Position numbers and translations under genes: made by a program. Below the pieces are notes generated by a model. It was given only the letters and a program-made list of their open reading frames with translations, was not told where the DNA came from and did not search any database. Positions 34,075 to 43,246 of a DNA stretch of 64,000 nucleotides are shown here, piece after piece (positions within the stretch are counted from its first letter, which is position 1; every line of letters starts with the position of its first letter). The DNA is from Pelagerythrobacter marensis. GTDB taxonomy: Bacteria > Pseudomonadota > Alphaproteobacteria > Sphingomonadales > Sphingomonadaceae. The stretch covers positions 2,821,034 to 2,885,033 of the forward strand of contig NZ_CP011805.1 of assembly GCF_001028625.1 (NCBI RefSeq), given 5' to 3'.

Positions 34075-35235
34075 ATGTCAGCAATTCGCCCCTGGCGCAC
34101 GATTGAACGCCGCAAGAGCCGCCAGATCATGGTCGGCGCCGTGCCTGTGGGCGGCGATGCCCCGATCACGGTGCAGACGATGACCAACACCCCGACCGAA
34201 GATGCGGCGGCGACGATCGATCAGATCCGCCGGTGCGAGGATGCCGGGGCCGATATCATCCGCGTTTCCTGCCCTACGGAAGAAGCGACCGCGGCCATGC
34301 CGGCGATCGTACGGGCAGCGAATATCCCGATCGTGGCGGACATTCACTTCCACTATAAGCGCGCGCTGGAAGCAGCCGATGCCGGCGCTGCCTGTCTGCG
34401 GATCAATCCGGGCAATATCGGCAGCGATGCGCGCGTCGCCGAAGTGGTACGCGCGGCCAAGGCCAACGGCTGTGCAATCCGCATCGGGGTCAACGCCGGC
34501 AGTCTTGAGAAAGACCTGCTCGAAAAATATGGCGAGCCTTGTCCCGAGGCGCTGGTCGAAAGCGCGCTCGATCATATCAAGCTGCTGCAGGATCACGATT
34601 TTCACGACTACAAGGTGGCGGTGAAGGCGAGCGACGTGTTCCTGGCCGTCAGCGCCTATATGGGCCTGGCCGAGGCGGTCGATTGCCCGCTGCACCTTGG
34701 CATCACGGAAGCCGGCGGCCTGATCGGCGGCACGGTGAAATCCAGTATCGGCATCGGCAACCTGCTCTGGGCCGGGATCGGCGACACGATCCGCGTCTCG
34801 CTATCGGCAGAGCCTGAAGACGAAGTGCGTGTCGGGTTCGAGATCCTGAAGGCGCTCGGCCTGCGCACCCGCGGTGTTCGCGTCGTTTCCTGCCCCAGCT
34901 GCGCGCGCCAGGGGTTCGACGTGATCCGCACGGTTCAGGCGCTGGAAGAGCGGCTCTCACATATCAAGACGCCGCTCTCCCTCTCCGTTCTCGGCTGCGT
35001 GGTCAACGGCCCGGGCGAAGCGCGCGAGACCGACATCGGCATTACCGGCGGCGGCAAGGGCAAGCACATGGTCTATCTGTCGGGCGTGACCGATCATCAC
35101 GTGGCCGACGCGGGCATGCTCGATCACATCGTCGATCTGGTTGAACACAAGGCCGCCGAAATCGAAGCCGCCGAAATCGAGGCGGGCATGAGCGACGCCG
35201 GCCAGGCTGACGACGTGCCGGAGGCGGCGGAATAG
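34075..35235 (+). CDS. ispG: 4-hydroxy-3-methylbut-2-enyl-diphosphate synthase
   Basis: A 386-residue 4Fe-4S enzyme of the MEP isoprenoid pathway that reduces MEcPP to HMBPP. The family start RPWRTIERRKSRQIMVG and the TIM-barrel blocks QTMTNTPTEDAAATIDQI and GADIIRVSCPTEEA are clear. Cluster cysteines lie in VVSCPSCARQGFD and VLGCVVNGPGEA. The ATG at 34075 was chosen because the open frame upstream has no family sequence. The last 25 residues are a low-complexity acidic tail (AAEIEAAEIEAG). Isoprenoids made here feed the ubiquinone genes at the right of the window. Confidence 0.96.
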   Translation: MSAIRPWRTIERRKSRQIMVGAVPVGGDAPITVQTMTNTPTEDAAATIDQIRRCEDAGADIIRVSCPTEEATAAMPAIVRAANIPIVADIHFHYKRALEAADAGAACLRINPGNIGSDARVAEVVRAAKANGCAIRIGVNAGSLEKDLLEKYGEPCPEALVESALDHIKLLQDHDFHDYKVAVKASDVFLAVSAYMGLAEAVDCPLHLGITEAGGLIGGTVKSSIGIGNLLWAGIGDTIRVSLSAEPEDEVRVGFEILKALGLRTRGVRVVSCPSCARQGFDVIRTVQALEERLSHIKTPLSLSVLGCVVNGPGEARETDIGITGGGKGKHMVYLSGVTDHHVADAGMLDHIVDLVEHKAAEIEAAEIEAGMSDAGQADDVPEAAE

Positions 35236-35289
35236 CGCTATTCCCGCCGTTCACGTTCCCGTTACCGGCTGTTATGCTAGAGTGTGAGC

Positions 35290-36006
35290 ATGGACAGACG
35301 CGGCATCATCAAAGGTACATTGGCCCTGGGCGCGACGCTGGCGTTGCCCGCCCGCCTGCCAGCGCAGGTGCGCACCGGCACGCCGCGCGACGCGATCCTG
35401 GTGGAGATTGCCAAGCGTGAGCAGCAGAAGGCTGCGGCAAGCCTGTGGCGCACCGACATCGTGGGCATCGCCGATTTCGGACTGCACAGCTCGGAGCCGC
35501 GATTTCATTTCGTGAATCTGGAGGCGGGACAGGTCGATTCCTATCTCGTCACCCACGGCAGCGGGTCCGACCCGGAGCATGACGGGTGGCTCAACTGGTT
35601 TTCCAACGTGCCCGAATCGCTGTGCACCAGCCGCGGAGCCTACATGACCTATGGCTGGTACACCGGGCGTTTCGGCACCTCGATCCGGCTGGAAGGGCTG
35701 GAGGCGGACAATTCCAACGCGCTCGACCGTGCGATCGTGATGCACCGCGCCGACTATGCGGAGCCGGGGCATGTCGCGCGCTGGGGGCGGCTGGGCCGTT
35801 CCAATGGGTGTTTCGCGATGGGCGATGCGGATTTCAAGCGCGCGCTGCTCCAGCTCGGCGGGGGGCGCGTGCTGTTCGCCGACCGGCTGGGCCTGGCCCG
35901 CGACGGATCGACGATCGTCCGCCCGCAGCAGGACATGGGCGAAATTCGCCCGCTGATGCCCGATCCCCCGCGCGGGGAGGACGTGCTGAACCCCGGCGTT
36001 TACTGA
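35290..36006 (+). CDS. Murein L,D-transpeptidase catalytic domain family protein (secreted)
   Basis: A 238-residue protein of the YkuD-related, single-domain type found in Gram-negatives. The catalytic cysteine is in GRLGRSNGCFAMGD with a nearby His in IVMHRADY. The N-terminus MDRRGIIKGTLALGATLAL is a twin-arginine or Sec signal. L,D-transpeptidases make 3-3 crosslinks or attach lipoproteins to peptidoglycan. A GTG two codons upstream is an alternative start. It runs convergently, 20 bases apart, with a second L,D-transpeptidase gene of a different family. Confidence 0.85.
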   Translation: MDRRGIIKGTLALGATLALPARLPAQVRTGTPRDAILVEIAKREQQKAAASLWRTDIVGIADFGLHSSEPRFHFVNLEAGQVDSYLVTHGSGSDPEHDGWLNWFSNVPESLCTSRGAYMTYGWYTGRFGTSIRLEGLEADNSNALDRAIVMHRADYAEPGHVARWGRLGRSNGCFAMGDADFKRALLQLGGGRVLFADRLGLARDGSTIVRPQQDMGEIRPLMPDPPRGEDVLNPGVY

Positions 36007-36026
36007 AGACGGTCCGACGCCTGCTG

Positions 36027-37469
36027 TCAGGTCGTCTTCATGTCGTCGATAATCTCCACCGCTTCCTCGCTCGTCCGGCGGGCGCGATACTGTTCGCGCG
36101 GGGCATCGAACGCGGCCAGAACCGGGGCGTCGCGGTCGTAGATGTCCCGGAACGTGCGCAATTCGCCGTCGATGTCGGTCCCCATGGTGAAGTAGGTGAT
36201 GTACACCGGCATCCGGCTTTCGAACGGAACGCGGGTATATTCGCCTGACTTGAGGATCTCCACCGCGTCCTGCGCGGCCGCTTTGCGCTCCTCGTCCGTT
36301 TCCGGGTTCTTTGCCAGAATGGCGAGCGTAATCGCCAGTTCGCTCGCCCGTTCGGTACGAATGCACCCGTGGCTCAGCGCGCGATTGGCGTTGTTGAACA
36401 GGTGGCGCGACGGGGTGTCGTGCAGGAAGATCGCATGGGGATTGGGCATGTCGAGCTTCATCAGCCCAAGCGAGTTCCCCGGGCCAGGCTGCTGGACCAC
36501 GGTGACGAAGCCGGTTTCCTTGTTGCGCCAGCCCTTGTAGCCGTTGGCGCGCGCCCAGCCGGGGTTGCCAAGGACGCGGGCGCCGAGCCCTTCGCCCTTC
36601 ACGATCGATTGCGGCACAGTCCAGTTGGGGTTGAAGATCACCCCTTCCACCGTTTCGGCGAGCTGCGGGGTCGCGGTGCGGCCCGGCTTGCCCACGATGG
36701 TCTTGTACGTGCGCATGATCTTGTCGTTGACCGTCAGGCGCAGCTGATATTCGGGTACGTTGGTGATCAGGTACTGACTGCCCAGATCGCGCGCGAGCCA
36801 GCGCCAGCGATCCATATTGGCGCGGATCAGCTTGCGGCGGGTCGTGGCATCGGCCGGCGTGGCCGCCAGTTCTTCGCGCAACCGCGCATAATCCGGGTGC
36901 AGCGGCGCGACCGATTGCAGGGCACCGGCGATATCGCCGCTGGCCAGGGCCTGCGCCATCACGTCGCCGGTGCGGTAGCGGTCGGCATCGGGGTCGACGA
37001 CGAACCACTGGCGCCGCGAATCCATCGGCGTGCGGCCGTCGCGCATATCCTCCACCAGCCAGGCAAAGGCGCGGCTGGCCGTCTGGTTCAACTGCTCGCC
37101 CGGCCCCGCCATGATCGCGTTGCGCAGTGCAGAAAGGTTGTAATCGGCCGGGTTCAGCCCTTCGGCCCCGATCCCCTCGATCACGGCGACCAGCCGTTCG
37201 GCCTGGGCCGTGCTCCACGGCTGAACCTCGGGCGTGAATTGCTGGACGACCTCGCGTGCGATGGTGGACACCGTGTCGCTGGCTTCCTTCGGACGTTCAG
37301 GCGCGGGGCTTGCCACCGCCTCGTCATCAGGGTCGACCGGGTATTCCCCGATTATCCGGGATTCGGGGAGCAGGTTTGCCGGCGCGCTCTGCTGCGCCGC
37401 TGCTACGCCCGGCACGATCAGCGCCAGTGAAGTGGCCGCCAGGAAGGTCGATTTGAATGTGGTGGTCAT
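36027..37469 (-). CDS. L,D-transpeptidase family protein (YcbB/LdtD-like)
   Basis: A 480-residue periplasmic enzyme. A signal peptide (about residues 1-27) is followed by a peptidoglycan-binding-like region. The YkuD catalytic domain ends with LFNNANRALSHGCIRTERAS, where Cys is the acyl-enzyme nucleophile and His lies two residues before it. Blocks IFNPNWTVPQSIV and FLHDTPSRHLF are typical of the YcbB group, which makes 3-3 crosslinks. The ATG at 37469 was preferred over a TTG at 37481. The gene diverges from a DMT transporter. Confidence 0.9.
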   Translation of the reverse strand: MTTTFKSTFLAATSLALIVPGVAAAQQSAPANLLPESRIIGEYPVDPDDEAVASPAPERPKEASDTVSTIAREVVQQFTPEVQPWSTAQAERLVAVIEGIGAEGLNPADYNLSALRNAIMAGPGEQLNQTASRAFAWLVEDMRDGRTPMDSRRQWFVVDPDADRYRTGDVMAQALASGDIAGALQSVAPLHPDYARLREELAATPADATTRRKLIRANMDRWRWLARDLGSQYLITNVPEYQLRLTVNDKIMRTYKTIVGKPGRTATPQLAETVEGVIFNPNWTVPQSIVKGEGLGARVLGNPGWARANGYKGWRNKETGFVTVVQQPGPGNSLGLMKLDMPNPHAIFLHDTPSRHLFNNANRALSHGCIRTERASELAITLAILAKNPETDEERKAAAQDAVEILKSGEYTRVPFESRMPVYITYFTMGTDIDGELRTFRDIYDRDAPVLAAFDAPREQYRARRTSEEAVEIIDDMKTT

Positions 37470-37634
37470 ATGCTTTCTCAACCCAGGACGTTGCGCAACC
37501 GGTTGGGGCGCATCCGTTTGGTCCTAATGTGAATTTGCCCCATTGGAAGGCCGCCATCAAGCATTCCGGCTGACTGGGGGCTGAATCGTCCAAAGCCGGA
37601 TGACGGGCGCGCGGCGAGCGCCTATGCCGCGACG

Positions 37635-38516
37635 ATGTCGTCCACCCATCGCCTCATGCCGATTGTCGTTACTGCCATCGGCATCGGGCTGTTTGCGGCG
37701 ATGGATGCGTTTATGAAGTCCGCCTCGCTCGTCATCGGCGCCTATAGCGCGCTGCTGCTGAGGAGCGCGGTCGGGTTCGCGATTGTCGTGCCGCTCTGGC
37801 TCGCGCTCGGCGGACGCTGGCCACGGCGGGCGGTAATGCGCATCCATCTGAAGCGCGGCGTGGTCGCGGCATTCATGGCGCTGTCGTTCTTCTACGCCCT
37901 CATGCGTTTGCCGATGGCCGACGCCATTGCGCTCTCGTTCGTGGCCCCTTTGATTGCGCTCTATCTCGCCGCAATTCTGCTGGGAGAGACGATCGAACGG
38001 CGCGCGATCGTTGCCGCGCTGCTGGGGCTGGCCGGGGTTATCGTCATCATCGGCGGGAAGCTGGGAAACCAGACCATCGATCGCGAGACGGCCTGGGGCC
38101 TTGGGGCGATGGGGTTTTCGACCCTGCTCTATGCCTGGAACCTGGTAATCCAGCGCGAACAGGCACTGGTCGCGCGACCGGTCGAAGTGGCGACGTTTCA
38201 GAACGGTATCGTCGGGCTGACGCTGCTGCCGCTAGCCCCGTTCCTGTTCGCGCTTCCCGGGGCGGAGGCATGGCGCGATATCGGCGCGGCGGCCCTGCTG
38301 GCGACGGGGGCGGCGATCCTGCTGGCCTGGGCCTATGCCCGGGCGGAGGCGCAGGTGCTGGTGCCGGTGGAATACAGCGCTTTCCTGTGGGCGGCATTGT
38401 TCGGCTGGCTGTTCTTCCGCGAAGGGCTTGGCCCCGGCACTGTGGCGGGTGCGACGCTGATCGTCATTGGCTGCTGGATCGCGGCGCGACGCCGGCCGGA
38501 ACAGAGCGCACTTTAG
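37635..38516 (+). CDS. DMT superfamily (EamA-type) transporter
   Basis: A 293-residue protein with ten predicted helices arranged as two EamA repeats. Signatures include IGIGLFAAMDAFMK, FFYALMRLPMADAIALSFV and, in the second repeat, VPVEYSAFLWAALFGWLFFR. Members export metabolites or drugs across the inner membrane; the substrate is not predictable. It is divergent from the L,D-transpeptidase and 175 bases before acnA on the same strand. Confidence 0.9.
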   Translation: MSSTHRLMPIVVTAIGIGLFAAMDAFMKSASLVIGAYSALLLRSAVGFAIVVPLWLALGGRWPRRAVMRIHLKRGVVAAFMALSFFYALMRLPMADAIALSFVAPLIALYLAAILLGETIERRAIVAALLGLAGVIVIIGGKLGNQTIDRETAWGLGAMGFSTLLYAWNLVIQREQALVARPVEVATFQNGIVGLTLLPLAPFLFALPGAEAWRDIGAAALLATGAAILLAWAYARAEAQVLVPVEYSAFLWAALFGWLFFREGLGPGTVAGATLIVIGCWIAARRRPEQSAL

Positions 38517-38691
38517 CATCCGCGGCGTCGGACCGTCCCGCGAGGAGGGGCATCGCCGCGATCGTCAGGCGTTGTAGTTGCCGCCACCCCCTTGACGCAT
38601 CGCCCCCGAACGCGCAGGTGCCGCGGCACATCGCGACTCTCCGCCGGGGCGCAGCGCGGCGGTCGCCACCCATGAAAGGATGATGCACAGC

Positions 38692-41364
38692 ATGACCCAG
38701 GTCGGCAAGGACACGCTCGAAACCCGCTCAACGCTTACCGTCAATGGCAAGGACTACGCGTACTATTCATTTGCCAAGGCGGCCGAACACGTCGGCGACG
38801 TTTCGCGCCTTCCGTTCTCGCTCAAGGTTCTGCTCGAGAACATGCTTCGGTTCGAAGACGCCGGCTTCACCGTCGGGAAAGAGCATGTTCAGGCGATTGC
38901 GGACTGGCAGAAGAATCCGGCGACCGGCCAGGAAATCCAGTATCGTCCGGCACGCGTGCTGCTGCAGGATTTCACCGGCGTGCCCTGCGTGGTCGATCTG
39001 GCCGCGATGCGCGATGCGATTGCCGAACTCGGCGGCGATACCGCCAAGATCAATCCGCAGGTTCCGGTCAACCTGGTGATCGACCACTCGGTCATGGTCG
39101 ACGAGTTCGGCCACCCCAAGGCGTTCGAACAGAATGTGGAACTGGAATACCAGCGCAATGCGGAACGGTATGACTTCCTCAAATGGGGTTCGAAGAGCTT
39201 CAAGAACTTTTCCGCCGTGCCGCCGGGCACCGGCATCTGCCACCAGGTGAACCTGGAACATATCGCGCAGGGTGTCTGGGCGAGCGAGGATGAAAGTGGC
39301 CAGATGGTCGCCTACCCCGATACCTGCGTCGGCACCGACAGCCACACGACCATGATCAACGGCCTGGGAGTGCTGGGCTGGGGCGTCGGCGGGATCGAGG
39401 CCGAGGCCGCGATGCTGGGGCAGCCGGTTTCGATGCTGATCCCCGAAGTCGTCGGCTTCAAGCTGACGGGGGCGCTGGCCGAGGGCGTGACCGCGACCGA
39501 TCTGGTGCTGACCTGCGTCCAGATGCTCCGCGAAGTCGGCGTGGTCGGCCGCTTCGTCGAATTCTATGGCCCCGGCGTTTCGACCCTGAGCCTGGCCGAT
39601 CGCGCGACGATCGCCAACATGGCCCCCGAATACGGCGCGACCTGCGGCTTCTTCGGGATCGACGAGAAGACCATCGAATACATGCGTCTGACCGGGCGCA
39701 GCGAAGAAACCATCGCGCTGGTCGAAGCGTACAGCCGCGAACAGGGCCTGTGGTTCGAACCGGAGAACGAGCCGGTCTTCACCAACACGCTGGAGCTGGA
39801 TATCGGCGCGGTCGTCCCCAGCCTGGCCGGCCCCAAGCGCCCGCAGGACAAGGTGATCCTTCCCGACGTCGACAAGCTGTTCAATTCGGATCTTGAGAAG
39901 CTTTACGGCAAGAGCGGGCCGGAACGGGTCGCGGTCGAAGGCAAGGATCATGATATTGGCGATGGCGATGTCGTGATCGCCGCGATCACCAGCTGCACCA
40001 ATACCAGCAACCCCGATGTGTTGATCGCCGCGGGTCTGGTGGCCAAGAAAGCCCATGAAATGGGCCTGAAGCCGAAGCCGTGGGTGAAAACGAGCCTGGC
40101 GCCCGGATCGCAGGTGGTCACCGACTATCTTGAGAAAGCCGGTCTGCAGGAACATCTCAATGCCATCGGCTTCGATCTCGTCGGCTATGGCTGCACGACC
40201 TGCATCGGCAACTCGGGGCCGCTCGCCCCGCCGATCAGCAAGGCGATCAACGGCAATGACATCGTTGCCGCCAGCGTCCTGTCGGGCAACCGCAATTTCG
40301 AAGGACGCGTCAGCCCCGATGTGCGCGCCAATTTCCTCGCCAGCCCGCCGCTGGTGGTCGCCTATGCGCTGAAGGGGACGGTGACCGAAGATATCACCAC
40401 GACCCCGCTGGGCACGGACAAGGACGGGAACGACGTCTTCCTCAAGGATGTCTGGCCGTCGAACGATGAAGTTGCGAAAATCCGCTTCGGCGCGATCGAT
40501 CGCAGCATGTTCGAAGCCCGCTATGCCGATGTCTACAAGGGCGATGCGCACTGGCAGGCGATCAACGTTACCGGGTCCGACACCTACCAGTGGCGCCCCG
40601 GCAGCACGTACGTCGCCAATCCGCCCTATTTCGAAGGCATGAGCATGACGCCCGCGCCGGTGACCGACATCGTCGAGGCCAAGCCGCTGGCCATTCTGGG
40701 CGACAGCGTCACCACCGATCACATCAGCCCGGCCGGATCGATCAAGGAAGACAGCCCGGCGGGCCAGTACCTGCTCGAAAATCAGGTCGCGAAGGCGGAT
40801 TTCAACTCCTACGGAAGCCGCCGCGGCAATCACGAAGTGATGATGCGCGGCACGTTTGCCAACATTCGCATCCGCAACGAGATGGTGCCCGGCGTCGAAG
40901 GCGGCGTTACCGCGTTCGATGGCGAGGAGATGCCGATCTACGACGCGGCGATGAAGCACAAGGCGAACGGCACGCCGCTGGTCGTCGTTGCCGGCAAGGA
41001 ATACGGCACCGGTTCCAGCCGCGACTGGGCCGCCAAGGGCACGATCCTGCTGGGCGTGCGCGCGGTGATCGTCGAAAGCTTCGAACGCATTCACCGCTCC
41101 AACCTCGTCGGCATGGGCGTGCTGCCGCTGCAGTTCCACGATGGTGACACGCGTGAAACGCTGGGGCTGACGGGCGACGACAGCTTCTCGATCCGCGGGC
41201 TGGCCGATCTCAAGCCCGCGCAGGATGTCGAGGTCGAGGTGACCCGCGCGAATGGCGAGAGCTTCACGTTCACCGCCCGTTGCCGGATCGATACCGCGAA
41301 CGAGATGGAATATTACCGCAACGGCGGCATCCTTCACTACGTTCTGCGCAAGCTGGCGGCCTAA
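38692..41364 (+). CDS. acnA: Aconitate hydratase A
   Basis: An 890-residue TCA-cycle enzyme that isomerises citrate to isocitrate through a 4Fe-4S cluster. The cluster cysteines lie in ITSCTNTSNP and GCTTCIGNSG. The start MTQVGKDTLETRSTLTVNGK is the family N-terminus. Upstream in-frame ATGs at 38680 and 38683 are possible; the stretch GAAAGG sits only 1-12 bases from the three candidates, so the exact start is uncertain. Domain 4 carries YGTGSSRDWAAKG. It ends in an intrinsic terminator. Confidence 0.97.
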   Translation: MTQVGKDTLETRSTLTVNGKDYAYYSFAKAAEHVGDVSRLPFSLKVLLENMLRFEDAGFTVGKEHVQAIADWQKNPATGQEIQYRPARVLLQDFTGVPCVVDLAAMRDAIAELGGDTAKINPQVPVNLVIDHSVMVDEFGHPKAFEQNVELEYQRNAERYDFLKWGSKSFKNFSAVPPGTGICHQVNLEHIAQGVWASEDESGQMVAYPDTCVGTDSHTTMINGLGVLGWGVGGIEAEAAMLGQPVSMLIPEVVGFKLTGALAEGVTATDLVLTCVQMLREVGVVGRFVEFYGPGVSTLSLADRATIANMAPEYGATCGFFGIDEKTIEYMRLTGRSEETIALVEAYSREQGLWFEPENEPVFTNTLELDIGAVVPSLAGPKRPQDKVILPDVDKLFNSDLEKLYGKSGPERVAVEGKDHDIGDGDVVIAAITSCTNTSNPDVLIAAGLVAKKAHEMGLKPKPWVKTSLAPGSQVVTDYLEKAGLQEHLNAIGFDLVGYGCTTCIGNSGPLAPPISKAINGNDIVAASVLSGNRNFEGRVSPDVRANFLASPPLVVAYALKGTVTEDITTTPLGTDKDGNDVFLKDVWPSNDEVAKIRFGAIDRSMFEARYADVYKGDAHWQAINVTGSDTYQWRPGSTYVANPPYFEGMSMTPAPVTDIVEAKPLAILGDSVTTDHISPAGSIKEDSPAGQYLLENQVAKADFNSYGSRRGNHEVMMRGTFANIRIRNEMVPGVEGGVTAFDGEEMPIYDAAMKHKANGTPLVVVAGKEYGTGSSRDWAAKGTILLGVRAVIVESFERIHRSNLVGMGVLPLQFHDGDTRETLGLTGDDSFSIRGLADLKPAQDVEVEVTRANGESFTFTARCRIDTANEMEYYRNGGILHYVLRKLAA

Positions 41365-41382
41365 ACACCGCGATCATGAATC

Positions 41383-41412
41383 GAAGGGCCCTGCCTGTGC
41401 GGGGCCCTTCTG
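41383..41412 (+). terminator. Intrinsic terminator of acnA
   Basis: A nine-base perfect stem GAAGGGCCC / GGGCCCTTC with a ten-base loop, 18 bases after the acnA stop. The T-run is weak (TTCT). Confidence 0.65.
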
Positions 41413-41472
41413 ATGTTCAGCGCCGATAAAGCCGCCCCGGCGCACCGCACCCGATTTGCGGGAGGGTGCCCC

Positions 41473-41991
41473 ATGAAATTTCTCTATCCGATATCGCTGT
41501 TGGCCGCTGCCTGCCTGTCGGCCCCGGCGCTGGCGCAGCAGGGCAATCCGCAAATCGACTATGACGGTTTCGCGGCGTTGACGATGGAGCTGGCGGAAAC
41601 CCGCACGCGCCATCTGATCGACCTAGCGACGTTCGAAACGATGCTCGCCCGCGGCGATGCGGTGCTGCTCGACACGCGTTCGGCGGCGGCATTTGAGCTG
41701 GGCCATATCGCGGGCGCGATCAACCTGCCGTTCTCCGACTTCACGGATGCGAAGCTGGCCGCCGTTCTGGGCGAGGACAAGGGCCGCGCCATCCTGATCT
41801 ACTGCAACAACAATTTCAGCGACAATCTCGAACCGGTCGTCAGCAAGCGTGCGCCGCTGGCGCTGAATATCCCGACGTTCATCAACCTCCACGGATACGG
41901 CTACACCAATGTGTGGGAACTGGCCGAGGTGGTCGCGACGGCGGACGTCGACTGGGTCGCCGCCGCGCCAGAGCCGGCCAGGGGCGGATAG
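41473..41991 (+). CDS. Secreted rhodanese-like protein
   Basis: A 172-residue protein with a signal peptide (residues 1-22, ending ALAQQ). The rhodanese domain shows LLDTRSAAAFELGHIAGAIN and the presumed active-site cysteine in LIYCNNNFSDN. Rhodaneses move sulfane sulfur or bind thiols; a periplasmic version may serve thiol or metal handling. GGAGG is 9 bases before the ATG. A bidirectional terminator separates it from the convergent PEP-CTERM gene. Confidence 0.85.
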   Translation: MKFLYPISLLAAACLSAPALAQQGNPQIDYDGFAALTMELAETRTRHLIDLATFETMLARGDAVLLDTRSAAAFELGHIAGAINLPFSDFTDAKLAAVLGEDKGRAILIYCNNNFSDNLEPVVSKRAPLALNIPTFINLHGYGYTNVWELAEVVATADVDWVAAAPEPARGG

Positions 41992-42026
41992 AAAAAGGGC
42001 GGCTCCCATGCGGGGGCCGCCCTTCT
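41992..42026. terminator. Bidirectional terminator between the rhodanese and PEP-CTERM genes
   Basis: Stem AAGGGCGGC / GCCGCCCTT (perfect, nine bases) with a 12-base loop. A-run on the left (AAAAA) and TTCTT on the right give T-runs in both directions. It lies between two convergent stops. Confidence 0.85.
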
Positions 42027-42054
42027 TGCGAGTTCGAAGCGTGGGAGTGTGCTT

Positions 42055-43029
42055 CTAGGCGCCCCGGACGAGGCGCAATTTCTTGCGGCCGAGCACTGCG
42101 GCTGCCGCGAGGCCGAACAGAATCGTCATCGGCGGCGCGGGCACCTGGGTGCCGCTGGTGCTGCCGTTGCTCGAGCTCGAGGTGGAGCTGGAGGTCGACG
42201 AGCTGGTCGAACTGCTCGTGCTCGAACTGGTGGACGAGCTGGTCGAGCTGCTGGTGCTCGTGCTGCTGGTGACATTGCCCGAAGTCGACGTGCTGGTCGA
42301 GACATTGCCCGAGGTCGAAGTGGTCGATGTCACCCCGCCGGTGGACGTCGAAGACGACGTGGTCGAGGTAACGCCGCCGGTCGACGAAGATGTCGTCGAC
42401 GTCACGCCGCCGGTCGAAGTCGAGGTCGAACTGCCCCCGGTCGATGTGGAGGTGGAGCTGCCGCCGGTAGAGGTCGAGGTCGAGCCCCCGGACGTCGAAG
42501 TCGACCCGCCGGACGAAGTGGAGGTGACGACAACGCTGCCGCTGCTGCCCCCGCTGCCGCCGAAGAAACCGCCGAAAAATCCGCCGCCGAAACCGCCAAC
42601 ACCGCCGCTGCCGCCGATCACGGTCACGCCGCCGCTGCTGCCGCCGGAAACCGGCGGTGCGGGCGGAAGGGGAACAGGGGCCATCGCCACCTGGTAAACC
42701 GGGGGGCACTCTTCGGAATAGGCGTCGCCATACGCTGTGACGGGCGCGACCGGAGCGGCGCCGGGGCCCATTGGCCCTGTGGCGGGCACGCATTCGACCG
42801 TACGGCGCACGATGCGGCGCTTGCGCGTGGTTTCCCTGGGGATGGTGCGCTGGGCGACCTTCTTGGGGGCCTGCTTGATATAGCGGACCGGCTCGGTCTT
42901 TCCCTTGGCCGATTTGTACGACGGCTTATCGGTGACGGGCATTTCGGCCACGTGGACCGCGCCACCTGCCAACAGCATACCGCCCGCGGCAGTCGCGGAC
43001 AATTTCGCCAGGGCCATTTTTACCGACAT
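42055..43029 (-). CDS. Ser/Thr/Gly-rich surface protein with a PEP-CTERM-like sorting signal
   Basis: A 324-residue protein with a signal-like N-terminus (SVKMALAKLSATAAGGMLLA), then a basic segment, a proline patch, a glycine-rich block (GGFGGGFFGGFFGGSGG) and a long Ser/Thr/Gly tract at about residues 166-293. The last 29 residues begin VPAPPMTILFGLAAAA and end in basic RKKLRLVRG: an extracellular motif, helix and basic tail, the PEP-CTERM pattern read by exosortase A. The low-complexity tract is a plausible O-glycan target, and the window's ligase and glycosyltransferase are of that system. AGAG precedes the start. Ser/Thr tract codons vary, arguing against a recent slippage expansion alone. 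Confidence 0.75.
   Translation of the reverse strand: MSVKMALAKLSATAAGGMLLAGGAVHVAEMPVTDKPSYKSAKGKTEPVRYIKQAPKKVAQRTIPRETTRKRRIVRRTVECVPATGPMGPGAAPVAPVTAYGDAYSEECPPVYQVAMAPVPLPPAPPVSGGSSGGVTVIGGSGGVGGFGGGFFGGFFGGSGGSSGSVVVTSTSSGGSTSTSGGSTSTSTGGSSTSTSTGGSSTSTSTGGVTSTTSSSTGGVTSTTSSSTSTGGVTSTTSTSGNVSTSTSTSGNVTSSTSTSSSTSSSTSSSTSSSTSSSTSSSTSSSSNGSTSGTQVPAPPMTILFGLAAAAVLGRKKLRLVRGA
42150..42535. repeat. Low-complexity Ser/Thr-coding tract inside the PEP-CTERM gene
   Basis: A run of short imperfect units (translated SST, STSTGG, TSTSGN and GGVTSTTS) covers about 385 bases, most regular near its C-terminal end as SSTSS blocks. This region may expand and contract between strains. Confidence 0.7.
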
Positions 43030-43246
43030 GGGCAAGCTCTCTAAATTGCGTCGTGGGAGCGCCAAGGCCGACGAGTTCGGCATCCCGGCTGATCCCTCTG
43101 CCTTCAGGAAGACGCATTGGAGAGGTCAGGGCAATCGCATTAACCGTCTTGCGCCGCCGAAAACGCGAAAAAATCGGCAGATTGCGGAGCCGCGGCCGGA
43201 CTTGTCCCGCGATGGGGCGGAAACCGCGCAATTCCTTGCCGCCGCG

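Noticed and set aside
42150..42535. CRISPR-like array
   Set aside because: Units are short, imperfect and contiguous within an open reading frame, with no spacers.
42083..42697. + strand frame of repeated Leu/Glu/Val residues
   Set aside because: A mirror of the Ser/Thr tract on the other strand; regularity comes from the repeat, not from a gene.
43030..43246. Sigma-54 type promoter before the PEP-CTERM gene
   Set aside because: A GG ... GC pair near TTGGCGCTCCCACGACGC has the wrong spacing for the -24/-12 rule.
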